A DNA stretch of 15,675 nt from the NCBI GenBank assembly GCA_902766845.1, contig CACXFD010000121.1, positions 1 through 15,675 on the forward strand, given 5' to 3'. Each line of letters opens with the position of its first letter. Position 1 is the stretch's first letter. Shown piece after piece: positions 6,956 to 15,445 of the stretch. A program made the position numbers and the translations under genes. This stretch comes from an uncultured Lachnospiraceae bacterium (GTDB lineage Bacteria > Bacillota > Clostridia > Lachnospirales > Lachnospiraceae). The notes below the pieces were generated by a model. The model worked only from the letters and a program-made list of their open reading frames with translations. It was not told the origin of the DNA and made no database searches.

Positions 6956-9900
6956 GTCCTGGACCAAAGACCAGCAGGACGCGATCGACCTGCGCGGCCG
7001 GAGCCTCCTGGTGGCGGCCGCGGCCGGAAGCGGAAAGACGGCTGTCCTGATCGAACGGATCCTGCAGCGGATCCTCGATCCGGCAGATCCGTGCGAGATC
7101 GACCGGATGCTGATCGTGACGTTTACACGCGCCGCGGCGGCCCAGATGAGAGACCGGCTGACCGAAGAATTGACGAAACGCCTGGACGCGGATCCCGAGA
7201 ACCTGCGGATCCGCCGTCAGCTGATGCTGCTGCCGTACGCGTCGGTCACGACGATCGACAGCTTTTGCCTTGAGGTCGTCCGCGATCACAGCGCCTTCCT
7301 CCCGGTGGATCCGTCGTTTTGCGTTGCCGATGAAGGCGAGATGCGGCTGCTGGCCGAAGACGTGCTGGCCGGGATGATCGAAGAACGCTTTGAAGCCGCC
7401 GATCCGGTCCTGATGGCCGCCGCGGAACGCTACGGCGGGAACCGGGAAGACGGACGACTGCAGCAGCTGATCCGTGATCTTCACGGCTTCGCCCAAAGCT
7501 ATCCCCGGCCCGAGGAGTGGCTGGAACAGTGCCGCCGGGATCTGGATCCGGAAGCGGGCGGAGAGGACAGGCCGTGGCTGACCGGCCTGCAGGAGGAACT
7601 GCGCCGGACCTTTTCCCTTCTGTCGGAAGAGACGGACCGCATGCTCGCGCTCTGCGATCAGCGGGACGAGAGCGGCTGCGGACCGTATCCGTACGCGGAC
7701 GCGATCCGCGATGATCAGGCGTTCCTGCGGTCCGCGCAGGAGGCCGCGGATCTGTGGGAGATGTGCGCGGCCCTGAACGCGTACAGCGCGTCGCGTCTGA
7801 GCAGCAGGAAAGACAGCGATATCCTGCCCGAGCTCAAAGAGGAAGTCAAGGCGCGGCGGGATGAGATGAAAAAGGTGCTGACGGACCTGAAAAAGAAGTA
7901 CGGCCGGCTGACGCAAGGCGTGCTGCGGGAAGATCTGGCCGGCATCTCCGAATCGGTCGGCGCCCTGCTCGAGCTCGCCGAGGATTACGGCCGCCGCCTG
8001 ATGAAGGCCAAGACCGAGCGCGCGATCCTCGAGTTCTCCGACGTGGAGCACCTGGCCCTGCAGGTCCTGACCGAAAAGACGCCGGACGGGATCCGACGGA
8101 CCGAAGCGGCCCGGAGCCTGTCCGAAAAGTACGAAGAGGTCATGATCGACGAGTACCAGGACGAGAGCCGTCTGCAGGAGGAGATCCTGTACGCGGTCTC
8201 ACGGGAGGACGACGGCGCGCCGAACCGTTTCATGGTGGGCGACGTCAAGCAGAGCATCTATAAGTTCCGCCTGGCCCGCCCGGAGCTCTTTATGGAGAAG
8301 CACAGCACGTATACGGCGGAGCCGGGCCTGCACCAGCGGGTGGACCTGCACCGGAACTTCCGCTCCCGGCCCGAAGTGCTCTCCTGGGTCAACCACCTGT
8401 TCGGCCGCATCATGAAGCAGCCGCTCGGCGGCGTGGAATATGACCGGGAGGCCGCCTTCCAGCTCCCTGCATGCACGCCGGAGTCCGCGTATCTGCCGGA
8501 GCTGTGGCTCCAGCCGATCGAAGAGGATTCCGAAGAGAACGCGCTGGCCCAGGAGGGCGGGCGCATCATCGTGCGGATCCGGAGCCTGATCGAAGAAGGC
8601 TTCCCGGTGCGCGGCGAAGACGGCGTCCCGCGGCCGGTCCGGCCCGGCGATATCGCGATCCTGCTGCGCTCCGGAAAGGGCCGGGCCGAGCAACTCGCGG
8701 AGCAGCTGCTGCAGGCCGGGATCCCGGCCCGCGCCGAGACCAAGACCGGCTATTTCGAGGCCTGGGAAGTCCGTCTGGCGCTCGGGTGGCTGCGCGTGAT
8801 CGACCAGCCGTTGGACGACGTCGCGCTGGCTGGCGTCCTTCATTCCGAGACGGTCGGCCTGTCGGCCGAACAGCTGGCCGGGATGGTGGCGGATTACCGC
8901 GAGAGCGAAGAGGCACAGACGTCGCCCGGTCTGTATCCGGCCCTGCAGCGATACGCGCAAACGGATCAGAGCGGCATCTGCCGGGATTTCCTGGAACGGC
9001 TGGAGCGGCTGCGCGCCGCGGCGGCCCGCATCCCGCTGACCGACCTGCTGCAGCTCGTCTATGAGGAGACCGGGCTGCTCGATATGGCGTCGGTCATGCC
9101 CGGCGGCGCCGTGCGCCGCGCGAATCTCGAGATGCTGATCGAGAAGGCGTCCGACTTTGAAAACACCAGTTATCACGGCCTGTTCCGCTTCCTGCGGTAC
9201 ATCGACCGGATCCGGAAGTATGAGGTGGACCTTCCGGAAGGACAGGCCGGCGAGGCCGGCGCGGACCAGGTCCGCATCATGACGGTCCACGGCTCCAAGG
9301 GACTGGAGTTTCCGGTCGTCTTTGTGGCCGGCCTGCAGCGGCGCATGAATCTGCAGGACGCGCGCGCCGCGGTCCTGACGCATCCGGACTGGGGCATCAG
9401 CGCGGACCGGATTGATCCCGAGCGCCGTCTTCGCGTGAAGACGGCCGTCAAGCAGATCTTCGCGGACCGGATCGTACAGGACGCGAAGGGAGAGGAACTG
9501 CGCGTCCTCTACGTGGCCCTCACGCGTGCCAAAGACAAGCTGATCCTGACCGCCGCGGTCAAGGATCCGGACGCATGGCTGCAGGAGGCGTCGCGGTGGG
9601 CGGAGAACGTCCCGACCCTGCTGCAGATCAAAAACGCGTCGAGCTGGCTGGACTGGATCCGCACCGGCTGCCGCGGCGCCGGCTGCGGGATCTCGGTCCG
9701 CATCCCGGACACGAAGCTGGAATCCGAGCGGATATCGGATGATAAAAACCGGCTCCTGCAGGCCAAGGAAGCCCTGCTGAGAGCCTGGCCGGCGGACCCG
9801 CGGCGCCTGGAACAGATCGACGAGGCGCTGCGTTACCGGTATCCCGGCCTGGGCGATTCTGATCTTCCCGGCAAGATCAGCGTGTCGGAGCTGAAGCGCC

Positions 9901-10583
9901 GTTTTGCGGATGCGGACGGAGAAGAGGAAGCGCCGGCGGCCCCTGTGCGCGTCCTGGACGTGACCGGACCGCTTTCCGGACCGGACGGGTCCGCGGAGCA
10001 GAGATCTGGCTGCGAGGCGCCGGCCCGTTCCGAAGCGCCGCTTCCGCAGTTCCTGCGCGGTCAGGAACCGGAGACGGCCGCGGCCCGCGGCACGCAGGTC
10101 CACCGGATCCTTGAACTGTGGGACTACCGTGAGGCCCCGTCCCCCGAAAAGATCGAGGCGGTGCGCAGCGCGGCCGGCCTGCCGGGGCTGCTGCCGCGGC
10201 ACAGCGAGGACCTGCTGTGGTTCCTGCTTTCGCCGGCCGCGGAGCGCATGGCCGCCGCACAGAAGGCGGGGCGGCTGCACCGCGAGTCCCAGTTCATGAT
10301 CGGGGTGCCGGCCGGAGACCTGTTCGAAGGCCTGTCGGACGCCGAGGCGTGCGAGACCGTCCTGCTGCAGGGCGTGATCGACGCGTGGATCGACGCGGAA
10401 GACGGCATCGAACTGATCGACTACAAAACGGACCGCATACCGGACGGGGGGACCGAAGAGATCGTACGGCGCTACCGGCGCCAGCTGGATCTGTACCGGC
10501 GCGCGCTCGAGCAGATGACGGGCCGTCCGGTCGTGCGGCGTGAACTGGCCCTTCTGTCGGCGCATGAGACCGTCTCGCTGTGA
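6948..10583 (+). CDS. addA: Helicase-exonuclease AddAB, subunit AddA
   Basis: This 1211-residue UvrD/Rep-type helicase fused to a RecB-type nuclease is of normal AddA length (B. subtilis about 1232). Superfamily 1 motifs appear in order: Walker A AAAGSGKT (24-31), IDEYQDES with Asp401/Glu402, GDVKQSIYKFRLARP, HRNFRSRPEVL, MTVHGSKGLEFPVVF and VLYVALTRAKDKL. The C-terminal nuclease shows GTQVHRILELWDY, GVIDAWID and LIDYKTD, with Asp1158 and Lys1160 as active-site residues. Both AddA and AddB nucleases therefore appear active, one per DNA strand. The start ATG 6948 overlaps the addB stop by eight bases and is preceded by AAAGGAGG, so the subunits should be made in step. A strong terminator 16 bases after the stop ends the operon. 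Confidence 0.96.
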   Translation: MPKSWTKDQQDAIDLRGRSLLVAAAAGSGKTAVLIERILQRILDPADPCEIDRMLIVTFTRAAAAQMRDRLTEELTKRLDADPENLRIRRQLMLLPYASVTTIDSFCLEVVRDHSAFLPVDPSFCVADEGEMRLLAEDVLAGMIEERFEAADPVLMAAAERYGGNREDGRLQQLIRDLHGFAQSYPRPEEWLEQCRRDLDPEAGGEDRPWLTGLQEELRRTFSLLSEETDRMLALCDQRDESGCGPYPYADAIRDDQAFLRSAQEAADLWEMCAALNAYSASRLSSRKDSDILPELKEEVKARRDEMKKVLTDLKKKYGRLTQGVLREDLAGISESVGALLELAEDYGRRLMKAKTERAILEFSDVEHLALQVLTEKTPDGIRRTEAARSLSEKYEEVMIDEYQDESRLQEEILYAVSREDDGAPNRFMVGDVKQSIYKFRLARPELFMEKHSTYTAEPGLHQRVDLHRNFRSRPEVLSWVNHLFGRIMKQPLGGVEYDREAAFQLPACTPESAYLPELWLQPIEEDSEENALAQEGGRIIVRIRSLIEEGFPVRGEDGVPRPVRPGDIAILLRSGKGRAEQLAEQLLQAGIPARAETKTGYFEAWEVRLALGWLRVIDQPLDDVALAGVLHSETVGLSAEQLAGMVADYRESEEAQTSPGLYPALQRYAQTDQSGICRDFLERLERLRAAAARIPLTDLLQLVYEETGLLDMASVMPGGAVRRANLEMLIEKASDFENTSYHGLFRFLRYIDRIRKYEVDLPEGQAGEAGADQVRIMTVHGSKGLEFPVVFVAGLQRRMNLQDARAAVLTHPDWGISADRIDPERRLRVKTAVKQIFADRIVQDAKGEELRVLYVALTRAKDKLILTAAVKDPDAWLQEASRWAENVPTLLQIKNASSWLDWIRTGCRGAGCGISVRIPDTKLESERISDDKNRLLQAKEALLRAWPADPRRLEQIDEALRYRYPGLGDSDLPGKISVSELKRRFADADGEEEAPAAPVRVLDVTGPLSGPDGSAEQRSGCEAPARSEAPLPQFLRGQEPETAAARGTQVHRILELWDYREAPSPEKIEAVRSAAGLPGLLPRHSEDLLWFLLSPAAERMAAAQKAGRLHRESQFMIGVPAGDLFEGLSDAEACETVLLQGVIDAWIDAEDGIELIDYKTDRIPDGGTEEIVRRYRRQLDLYRRALEQMTGRPVVRRELALLSAHETVSL

Positions 10584-10598
10584 GAGGTCATAAAGAGG

Positions 10599-10628
10599 AG
10601 CGGCTGCCTTTCGGGCAGCCGCTTTTTT
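10599..10628 (+). terminator. Strong intrinsic terminator of the nadE-addBA operon
   Basis: AGCGGCTGCC (10599-10608) pairs perfectly over ten bases with GGCAGCCGCT (10614-10623) around the loop TTTCG. Six T residues (10623-10628) follow directly. This is a textbook Rho-independent terminator. It begins 16 bases after the addA stop. Confidence 0.95.
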
Positions 10629-10680
10629 GTCCGGCGCCGGGCGCGGATTTCCTGCATCACAGGCCGATTTTCAACGGTTT

Positions 10681-10712
10681 TTCACAGAATAAACATATTT
10701 ACCGGGTATACT
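10681..10712 (+). promoter_or_regulatory. Candidate promoter for the ABC/GldFG-like operon
   Basis: TATACT (10707-10712) matches five of six -10 positions. The best -35 candidate is TTCACA (10681-10686), also five of six, but the spacer is 20 bases, longer than optimal. The stretch from 10665 to 10715 is clearly more AT-rich than its surroundings, which fits a promoter. A start would fall near 10719. The terminator just upstream means the operon needs its own promoter here. Confidence 0.5.
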
Positions 10713-10718
10713 TCTACA

Positions 10719-10737
10719 CGGTCCGTCAGAAGGACCG
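10719..10737 (+). promoter_or_regulatory. Leader hairpin upstream of the ABC ATPase gene
   Basis: CGGTCC (10719-10724) pairs with GGACCG (10732-10737) around the seven-base loop GTCAGAA. One mismatch further out is followed by two more pairs. It starts at the predicted transcription start and ends five bases before the ribosome binding site AAGGAG (10743-10748). No T-run follows, so it is not a terminator. It mirrors the hairpin at 561-583. Confidence 0.5.
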
Positions 10738-10757
10738 CGTGAAAGGAGACCAGGGTC

Positions 10758-11720
10758 TTGATCGAAGTACGAGAGCTGACGAAAAAATACGGCGATCATA
10801 CGGCGGTGGATCATCTGAGCTTCACGGTGGAGCCCGGACGCATCTACGGCTTTCTGGGGCCGAACGGCGCCGGAAAGAGCACGACCATGAACATGATGAC
10901 CGGCTATCTGTCCCCGACCGAGGGAGAGATCTATATCAACGGTCACAGCATGATCGACGAGCCCGAAGAAGCCAAGCGTTTTATCGGATATCTGCCGGAG
11001 CTGCCTCCGGTCTATCCGGACATGACCGTGCAGGAATATGTCCGGTTTGCCGCGGAGCTCAAGAAAGTGCCGCGCGAAAAGCGCGCCGAGCAGGTGGAAA
11101 GAGCCATCCGCATGGCCCGTCTGGAAGAGATGCGCAGCCGGCTGATCCGGAACCTGTCCAAGGGATACAAACAGCGCGTCGGCCTCGCGCAGGCCATCGT
11201 GTCGTTCCCGGAGATCATCATCCTGGATGAGCCGACGGTCGGCCTGGATCCGAAGCAGATCATCGAGATGCGCCAGGTCATGAAGGATCTGGCCAAAGAT
11301 CACACGGTGATCCTGAGCTCCCATATCATGCAGGAGATCAGCGCGGTCTGCGACCATGTGCTGATCATCAATCATGGCAAACTCGTCGCGAACGATACGA
11401 TCGAAGCGCTGGAAGAGAATCTGGCCGGCGACAACGAACTGAGCTTTACCGTAGAAGGGACCGAAGAGCAGGTCCGCCGTCTTCTCGGGACTTTCCCGCA
11501 GATCCGCAGCCTGACCTTCTCCGGCGTGAACGACCAGGTCACCGCGGACCTCGTGCTGGAGCCCGGCGCGGATATCCGGCGCGATCTGTTCCGTGCGCTC
11601 GCGCAGGCGGATCTGCCGCTTCTGGCGCTGCAGGCCCGGCGCAAATCGCTCGAGGACGTGTTCCTCGAACTGACGCAGGAAGAGCCGGAGACATCCGGAG
11701 ACGCGAAGGAGGAGGCATAA
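10758..11720 (+). CDS. ABC transporter ATP-binding protein (GldA-like, ABC-2 type)
   Basis: This 320-residue cytoplasmic ATPase powers the membrane complex encoded downstream. It begins at TTG 10758. The Shine-Dalgarno AAGGAG (10743-10748) is nine bases upstream, and the first residues MIEVRELTKKYGDH align with the normal start of the family, so the rare start codon is credible. Motifs are Walker A GPNGAGKST (34-42), signature LSKGYKQ (133-139), Walker B ILDEPTVGLD with Asp157/Glu158, and H-loop His189. A C-terminal extension of about 100 residues, ending in the typical RRKSLEDVFLELT, matches the accessory domain seen in ABC-2 ATPases. The permease gene starts one base after the stop. Together with the next three genes it resembles the GldA/GldF/GldG set. 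Substrate is unknown. Confidence 0.92.
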   Translation: MIEVRELTKKYGDHTAVDHLSFTVEPGRIYGFLGPNGAGKSTTMNMMTGYLSPTEGEIYINGHSMIDEPEEAKRFIGYLPELPPVYPDMTVQEYVRFAAELKKVPREKRAEQVERAIRMARLEEMRSRLIRNLSKGYKQRVGLAQAIVSFPEIIILDEPTVGLDPKQIIEMRQVMKDLAKDHTVILSSHIMQEISAVCDHVLIINHGKLVANDTIEALEENLAGDNELSFTVEGTEEQVRRLLGTFPQIRSLTFSGVNDQVTADLVLEPGADIRRDLFRALAQADLPLLALQARRKSLEDVFLELTQEEPETSGDAKEEA

Positions 11721-11721
11721 G

Positions 11722-12585
11722 ATGGCGGCCGTATACAAGCGCGAGCTCCGCTCGTATTTCACGTCGATGACCGGGCCGGTGTTCATCGCCTTCGTCATGC
11801 TGTTCATCGGCATCTATTTCATCATCTACAACATCATCAGCGGCGTGCCCAATTTCGGCTACGCGCTCTACGGCGTGAGCTTCGTCTTCATGCTGAGCGT
11901 GCCGGTGCTGACGATGCGCAGTTTCTCGGAAGAGAGGAAGAACAAGACCGACCAGCTCCTGCTCACCTCGCCTGCGTCCCCGACCGCGATCGTGCTCGGC
12001 AAGTATCTGGCCATGGTCACGATCATGGCCATCGTCTGCCTGCTGTGCTGCTTCTGCCCGCTGATCATCAAGTCCTACGGCAGCTCGGGCGTCGCGAGCG
12101 ATTACGCCTGCATTCTCGCCTTCCTGCTCGTGGGCTCCGCCTATATCGCGATCGGCATGTTCCTGTCGTCGCTGACCGAGAACCAGATCATCGCCTGCGT
12201 GAGCAGCGTCGGCGTGTTCTTCGTGATCTACTTCATCCGCGACCTGTCCGGCATGATCGGGACGTCGGCGCCCGAATCGGCGCTGGCCTTCGGCCTGTGC
12301 GCGGTCCTGCTGGGCCTGTGCGCCTACGGTCTGACGAAGAGCGCCTATACCGGCTTCTTCATCGGGATCGTCGGATGCATCGCGGTCGTGTTCGTGTATC
12401 TGTGGAAGCCGTCCGTGATGGAAGGCGCGTTCCCGGCCCTGCTGAACAATCTGTCCCTGATCTATCGCTTTTCCGGCTTTGTCTACCGGATGTTCGACGT
12501 GTCGGCCATCGTGTTCTATCTGTCCGTCAGCGCGTTCTTCGTGTTCCTGACCGTGCAGATCCTGCAGAAGCGCCGCGACAGCTGA
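11722..12585 (+). CDS. ABC-2 type permease (GldF-like)
   Basis: This 287-residue integral membrane protein forms the channel part of the transporter. Hydrophobic segments are visible at about 18-39, 46-64, 94-116, 128-149, 155-171, 187-204, 209-227 and 260-281. The exact number of crossings is uncertain. The short cytoplasmic stretch RSFSEERKNKTDQLLLTSPAS (about 66-86) is a hallmark of this permease family and probably contacts the ATPase. The start ATG 11722 comes one base after the ATPase stop codon and uses AAGGAGGA inside the end of that gene, so the two are translationally coupled. This is the only permease in the operon, so it likely works as a homodimer or pairs with the GldG-like protein. 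The cargo is not indicated by the sequence. Confidence 0.9.
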   Translation: MAAVYKRELRSYFTSMTGPVFIAFVMLFIGIYFIIYNIISGVPNFGYALYGVSFVFMLSVPVLTMRSFSEERKNKTDQLLLTSPASPTAIVLGKYLAMVTIMAIVCLLCCFCPLIIKSYGSSGVASDYACILAFLLVGSAYIAIGMFLSSLTENQIIACVSSVGVFFVIYFIRDLSGMIGTSAPESALAFGLCAVLLGLCAYGLTKSAYTGFFIGIVGCIAVVFVYLWKPSVMEGAFPALLNNLSLIYRFSGFVYRMFDVSAIVFYLSVSAFFVFLTVQILQKRRDS

Positions 12586-12595
12586 GGAGGCAAAG

Positions 12596-14020
12596 ATGGA
12601 AGAGAAGAAGCAAAATGAGAATAAGCGCGGCATCCCGCAGCCGATCTACCGTGTGGTCCTGATCCTGATGGTGCTCGCGATCTTCGTGATGCTGAACGCA
12701 GCCGTGAACGCCCTGCCCGAAGCGGTCCTGCGCCGGGACATGAGCCGGAACAACCTGTTCTCGCTGAGCGAGACCACCAAACAGCTGGTCGGCGGGCTCA
12801 CCGAGGACGTTCAGATCTATGTCCTCGGAAACGAACAGTCCTCCGACCGGACGCTCGTGTCCGTCCTGGAACGCTATTGCGACCTGTCGCAGCATGTCAA
12901 GGTCACGTATGTGGAGCCTGCGTCGAACCCTTCGTTCGGCAAGGATCACGGATATGAGGAAGCTGCCGAAGGCGGCGTGATCATGGAAGGCATGGGCCGC
13001 AGCCGGTACATCGCCAAGAACCAGATCAATGTGACCAACTACAACGAGACCACCTATGAGTTCAGCACCCAGTTCGACGGGGAAGAGCAGCTGACCGGCG
13101 CGATCGATTATCTGACGACCGGCACGCTACCGGTGGTCTACGTGATCAACGGGCATGAGGAAACGGCCCTGCCGGATACGATCCGCTCCGATCTGGAGAA
13201 GCAGAACCTGGAACTGAAGGACCTGAACCTCCTGTCGGAAGGCGGCATCCCCGAAGACGCGTCCGGCATCGTCCTCTATGCGCCCGCGCGGGACCTGTCC
13301 GAGGCCGAAGCGCAGCAGGTGATCTCATTCCTGCACCGCGGCGGATCGGCCGTGATCGCGGCCGGTTATACCGATACGGCCATGCCCCGGTTCCGTTCGA
13401 TCCTGCAGGAGTACGGCGTGACGCTGACCGACGGCATCGTGCTCGAGGGAAGCAGTGGGAACTACTACAATTCCCCGCTGACGCTGCTCCCGGAATTCGG
13501 CACGCACGACCTGATCAAGAACCTTTCGTCCAGCCGGCCGATCGCGATGCTGCAGACCTGTCTGGGCATGACGACGAACGCGCCGCGCAAGACCGTGACG
13601 TATGATACCCTGATGAAGACCACGGATCAGGCTTTCGCGAAGGTCCCGGTGGACGGACGCATCCCGAGCGCCCAGAAAGAGGCCGGGGATCAGGAAGGCC
13701 CGTTCACGCTGGGCCTGCTGGTCACCGAGAACACGACCTCCGGCAGCGCCCGTCTCGTGGTGTTCTCCACCGGCTTTCTGCTTGATTCCGAGATCACGGA
13801 GAGCTATAACGTCGTGAACACCGAACTGTTCAAGAGCTCGCTGACGTATCTGGCCGGCAAAGGCTCGTCGATCAGCATCCCCGGCAAGATCACGTCGGAT
13901 ACCAACAATACGATCCCTCAGTCGGATACGACCCGCTGGATCGTGATCTGGGTCATCCTGATCCCGGTCATCTTCCTGGCCGCAGGCTTTGTGATCTGGT
14001 TCGTCAGGAGGAGAAGATGA
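12596..14020 (+). CDS. GldG-family ABC transporter auxiliary protein
   Basis: This 474-residue protein has a membrane segment at each end (about 18-40 and 449-470) and a large domain between them, so the middle is predicted to face the cell exterior with both ends inside. Right after the first segment comes RRDMSRNNLFSLSETTKQL, the typical start of the GldG/ABC_transp_aux domain (RxDxTxxxxYSLSxxT in the family). The later VVYVINGHEE matches the conserved VxxLxGHGE stretch. The family accompanies ABC-2 permeases and was named from gliding Bacteroidota, but similar proteins occur widely in non-gliding bacteria with no proven role. ATG 12596 follows GAGGAGG, ten bases after the permease stop. 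The last four bases overlap the next gene. The C-terminal RRRR fits a cytoplasmic end. Confidence 0.88.
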   Translation: MEEKKQNENKRGIPQPIYRVVLILMVLAIFVMLNAAVNALPEAVLRRDMSRNNLFSLSETTKQLVGGLTEDVQIYVLGNEQSSDRTLVSVLERYCDLSQHVKVTYVEPASNPSFGKDHGYEEAAEGGVIMEGMGRSRYIAKNQINVTNYNETTYEFSTQFDGEEQLTGAIDYLTTGTLPVVYVINGHEETALPDTIRSDLEKQNLELKDLNLLSEGGIPEDASGIVLYAPARDLSEAEAQQVISFLHRGGSAVIAAGYTDTAMPRFRSILQEYGVTLTDGIVLEGSSGNYYNSPLTLLPEFGTHDLIKNLSSSRPIAMLQTCLGMTTNAPRKTVTYDTLMKTTDQAFAKVPVDGRIPSAQKEAGDQEGPFTLGLLVTENTTSGSARLVVFSTGFLLDSEITESYNVVNTELFKSSLTYLAGKGSSISIPGKITSDTNNTIPQSDTTRWIVIWVILIPVIFLAAGFVIWFVRRRR

Positions 14021-15417
14021 AAAAGCAGATTCGCACACTGACCGCGCTGGGACTCGTGCTGCTGGTCCTGATCGGCGCGTATGCCGGCATCCGGCTCGGC
14101 ACCCGTCCTTCGGAGGGCGGTCCGTCGGACGCCACCCAGGCCGACGGCGGAGAAAAAGCGTTCGAGGCGGATGCGGCTTCGGTCCGCAGCATCGAGATCC
14201 GCGGTGTGACCTATGAGAAGACGGCGGACGGCTGGACCTGTCCGTCCGAGCCGGCGCTGGAGATGAACGGCGATAAGCTCAACGCCCTCGTCAGCACGTT
14301 CCTGAATCTCCGCAAGACGGGGACGGCCGAAGGGACGGCGCCCGACCAGGTGGGCCTTGCCTCGCCGGAGACGGTCAGGGTGTCCGACGGATCCAAGACG
14401 TATGAGCTCCAGATCGGTTCCAAGAACACGATCAGCGGCACGACGTACTTTCGCGTCGGCGGAGACGACACGGTCTACTATACCGCGACCGATATCGGTA
14501 CGGCCTTTGACCAGTCGATGCTCGACCTGGTCCGCTATCCGGGCTTTCCGGAGCTGACCGCGGACGACGTCCGGGGCTTTTCGATCGAGCGTCCGCAGGG
14601 AAACATCCGCGTGGACTATTACCCGAGCGGGCGTCCGCAGCTCGATTACAGCCAGAGCTTCACCTATTTCCTGACGCTCGAGGACGGGCGCGTAGTGCCC
14701 GGCAACGAAGAGAAGATCTATGACGTGCAGGGCGTGCTGGCCGGCATAAAGCCGAACGGCTGCGTGTCTTTTCAGGCTACGGACGAGGAGAAGGAAGCCT
14801 ACGGGCTGACCGACGCCCAAATCAAGCTGACGGTCGGGTATGAGGGCGGCAGCTACGAGCTCTGGATCGGAAACGAAGACGAGACCGGCCTGTCCAATTA
14901 TGCCTGGATGCCCGGGACTTCGTACATCTATACGGTCGATATCACGGCCGAGGTGAATATCGAAGCCGTCATCCTGGACAACCTGATCTCCCGGTCCACC
15001 GGCTATGTGGCCCTGATCAGCTGCAATGACCTGGACATCACATCCCGCGGCAAGAACTGGCACGTGGACGTGATCCCGCTCTCGGAAGAGGAAGCGGCCC
15101 AGGAAAAGGCGAAATACCGCTATGAGGTCAACGGGGAAAAGGTCGACGCGTACGATTTCACGCTGATGTACATGTACCTGGCGGATCCGACCGGCGAGAC
15201 GATGATCCCGGCCGGGGCGACCGTGAGCGGAGAGCCCGAGCTGAGCATCCGCCTGTCCCTGAAGAACAACAAATACTTCAAGGAAGCGGTGATCGGGTAT
15301 ATCCCGTATGATGACAACTACTACGCGATCGTAGTGAACGGCGAACCGAAGCTTCTGGCCAACAAGCTGGAAGTCTGGGCGCTGATGGACCGTATCGAAG
15401 AAACGCTTGACAAGTGA
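14017..15417 (+). CDS. DUF4340 domain-containing membrane-anchored protein
   Basis: This 466-residue protein has an N-terminal membrane anchor (about 8-26) with no lipobox cysteine, then a long extracytoplasmic part. Two stretches resemble each other: around 105-175 (LASPETVRVSDGSKTYELQIG, then TYFRVGGDDTVYYTATD) and around 262-325 (AYGLTDAQIKLTVGYEGG, YELWIG, then YAWMPGTSYIYTVD). The YELxIG cores are at 129-134 and 280-285. This is the tandem DUF4340 pattern, a beta-rich domain of unknown function that regularly follows GldG-like genes. The ATG overlaps the GldG stop as ATGA, with AGGAGGAGA upstream, so production is coupled and it likely joins the same complex. The last codons (CTT GAC AAG TGA) also carry the -35 box of the tRNA promoter. 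Confidence 0.87.
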   Translation: MKKQIRTLTALGLVLLVLIGAYAGIRLGTRPSEGGPSDATQADGGEKAFEADAASVRSIEIRGVTYEKTADGWTCPSEPALEMNGDKLNALVSTFLNLRKTGTAEGTAPDQVGLASPETVRVSDGSKTYELQIGSKNTISGTTYFRVGGDDTVYYTATDIGTAFDQSMLDLVRYPGFPELTADDVRGFSIERPQGNIRVDYYPSGRPQLDYSQSFTYFLTLEDGRVVPGNEEKIYDVQGVLAGIKPNGCVSFQATDEEKEAYGLTDAQIKLTVGYEGGSYELWIGNEDETGLSNYAWMPGTSYIYTVDITAEVNIEAVILDNLISRSTGYVALISCNDLDITSRGKNWHVDVIPLSEEEAAQEKAKYRYEVNGEKVDAYDFTLMYMYLADPTGETMIPAGATVSGEPELSIRLSLKNNKYFKEAVIGYIPYDDNYYAIVVNGEPKLLANKLEVWALMDRIEETLDK

Positions 15418-15435
15418 ATAAGATTGCGCTACAAT
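15407..15435 (+). promoter_or_regulatory. Promoter of tRNA-Thr, overlapping the end of the DUF4340 gene
   Basis: A perfect TTGACA (15407-15412) is followed after exactly 17 bases by TACAAT (15430-15435), five of six matches to the -10. The predicted start is about 15442, four bases before the mature tRNA. The -35 box lies within the last codons of the upstream gene. This is the best promoter match in the window, as expected for a stable RNA. Confidence 0.85.
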
Positions 15436-15445
15436 ACGGTTCGAT

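Noticed and set aside
8199..10565. 788-residue open frame on the - strand opposite addA
   Set aside because: Same shadow pattern: the composition mirrors addA codons and there are no domain motifs. addA motifs are unambiguous on the + strand.
10584..10757. Possible small gene or riboswitch between addA and the ABC ATPase
   Set aside because: The 174 bases are accounted for by a terminator, an AT-rich promoter stretch, one short hairpin and a ribosome site. I see no conserved riboswitch core or credible short gene.
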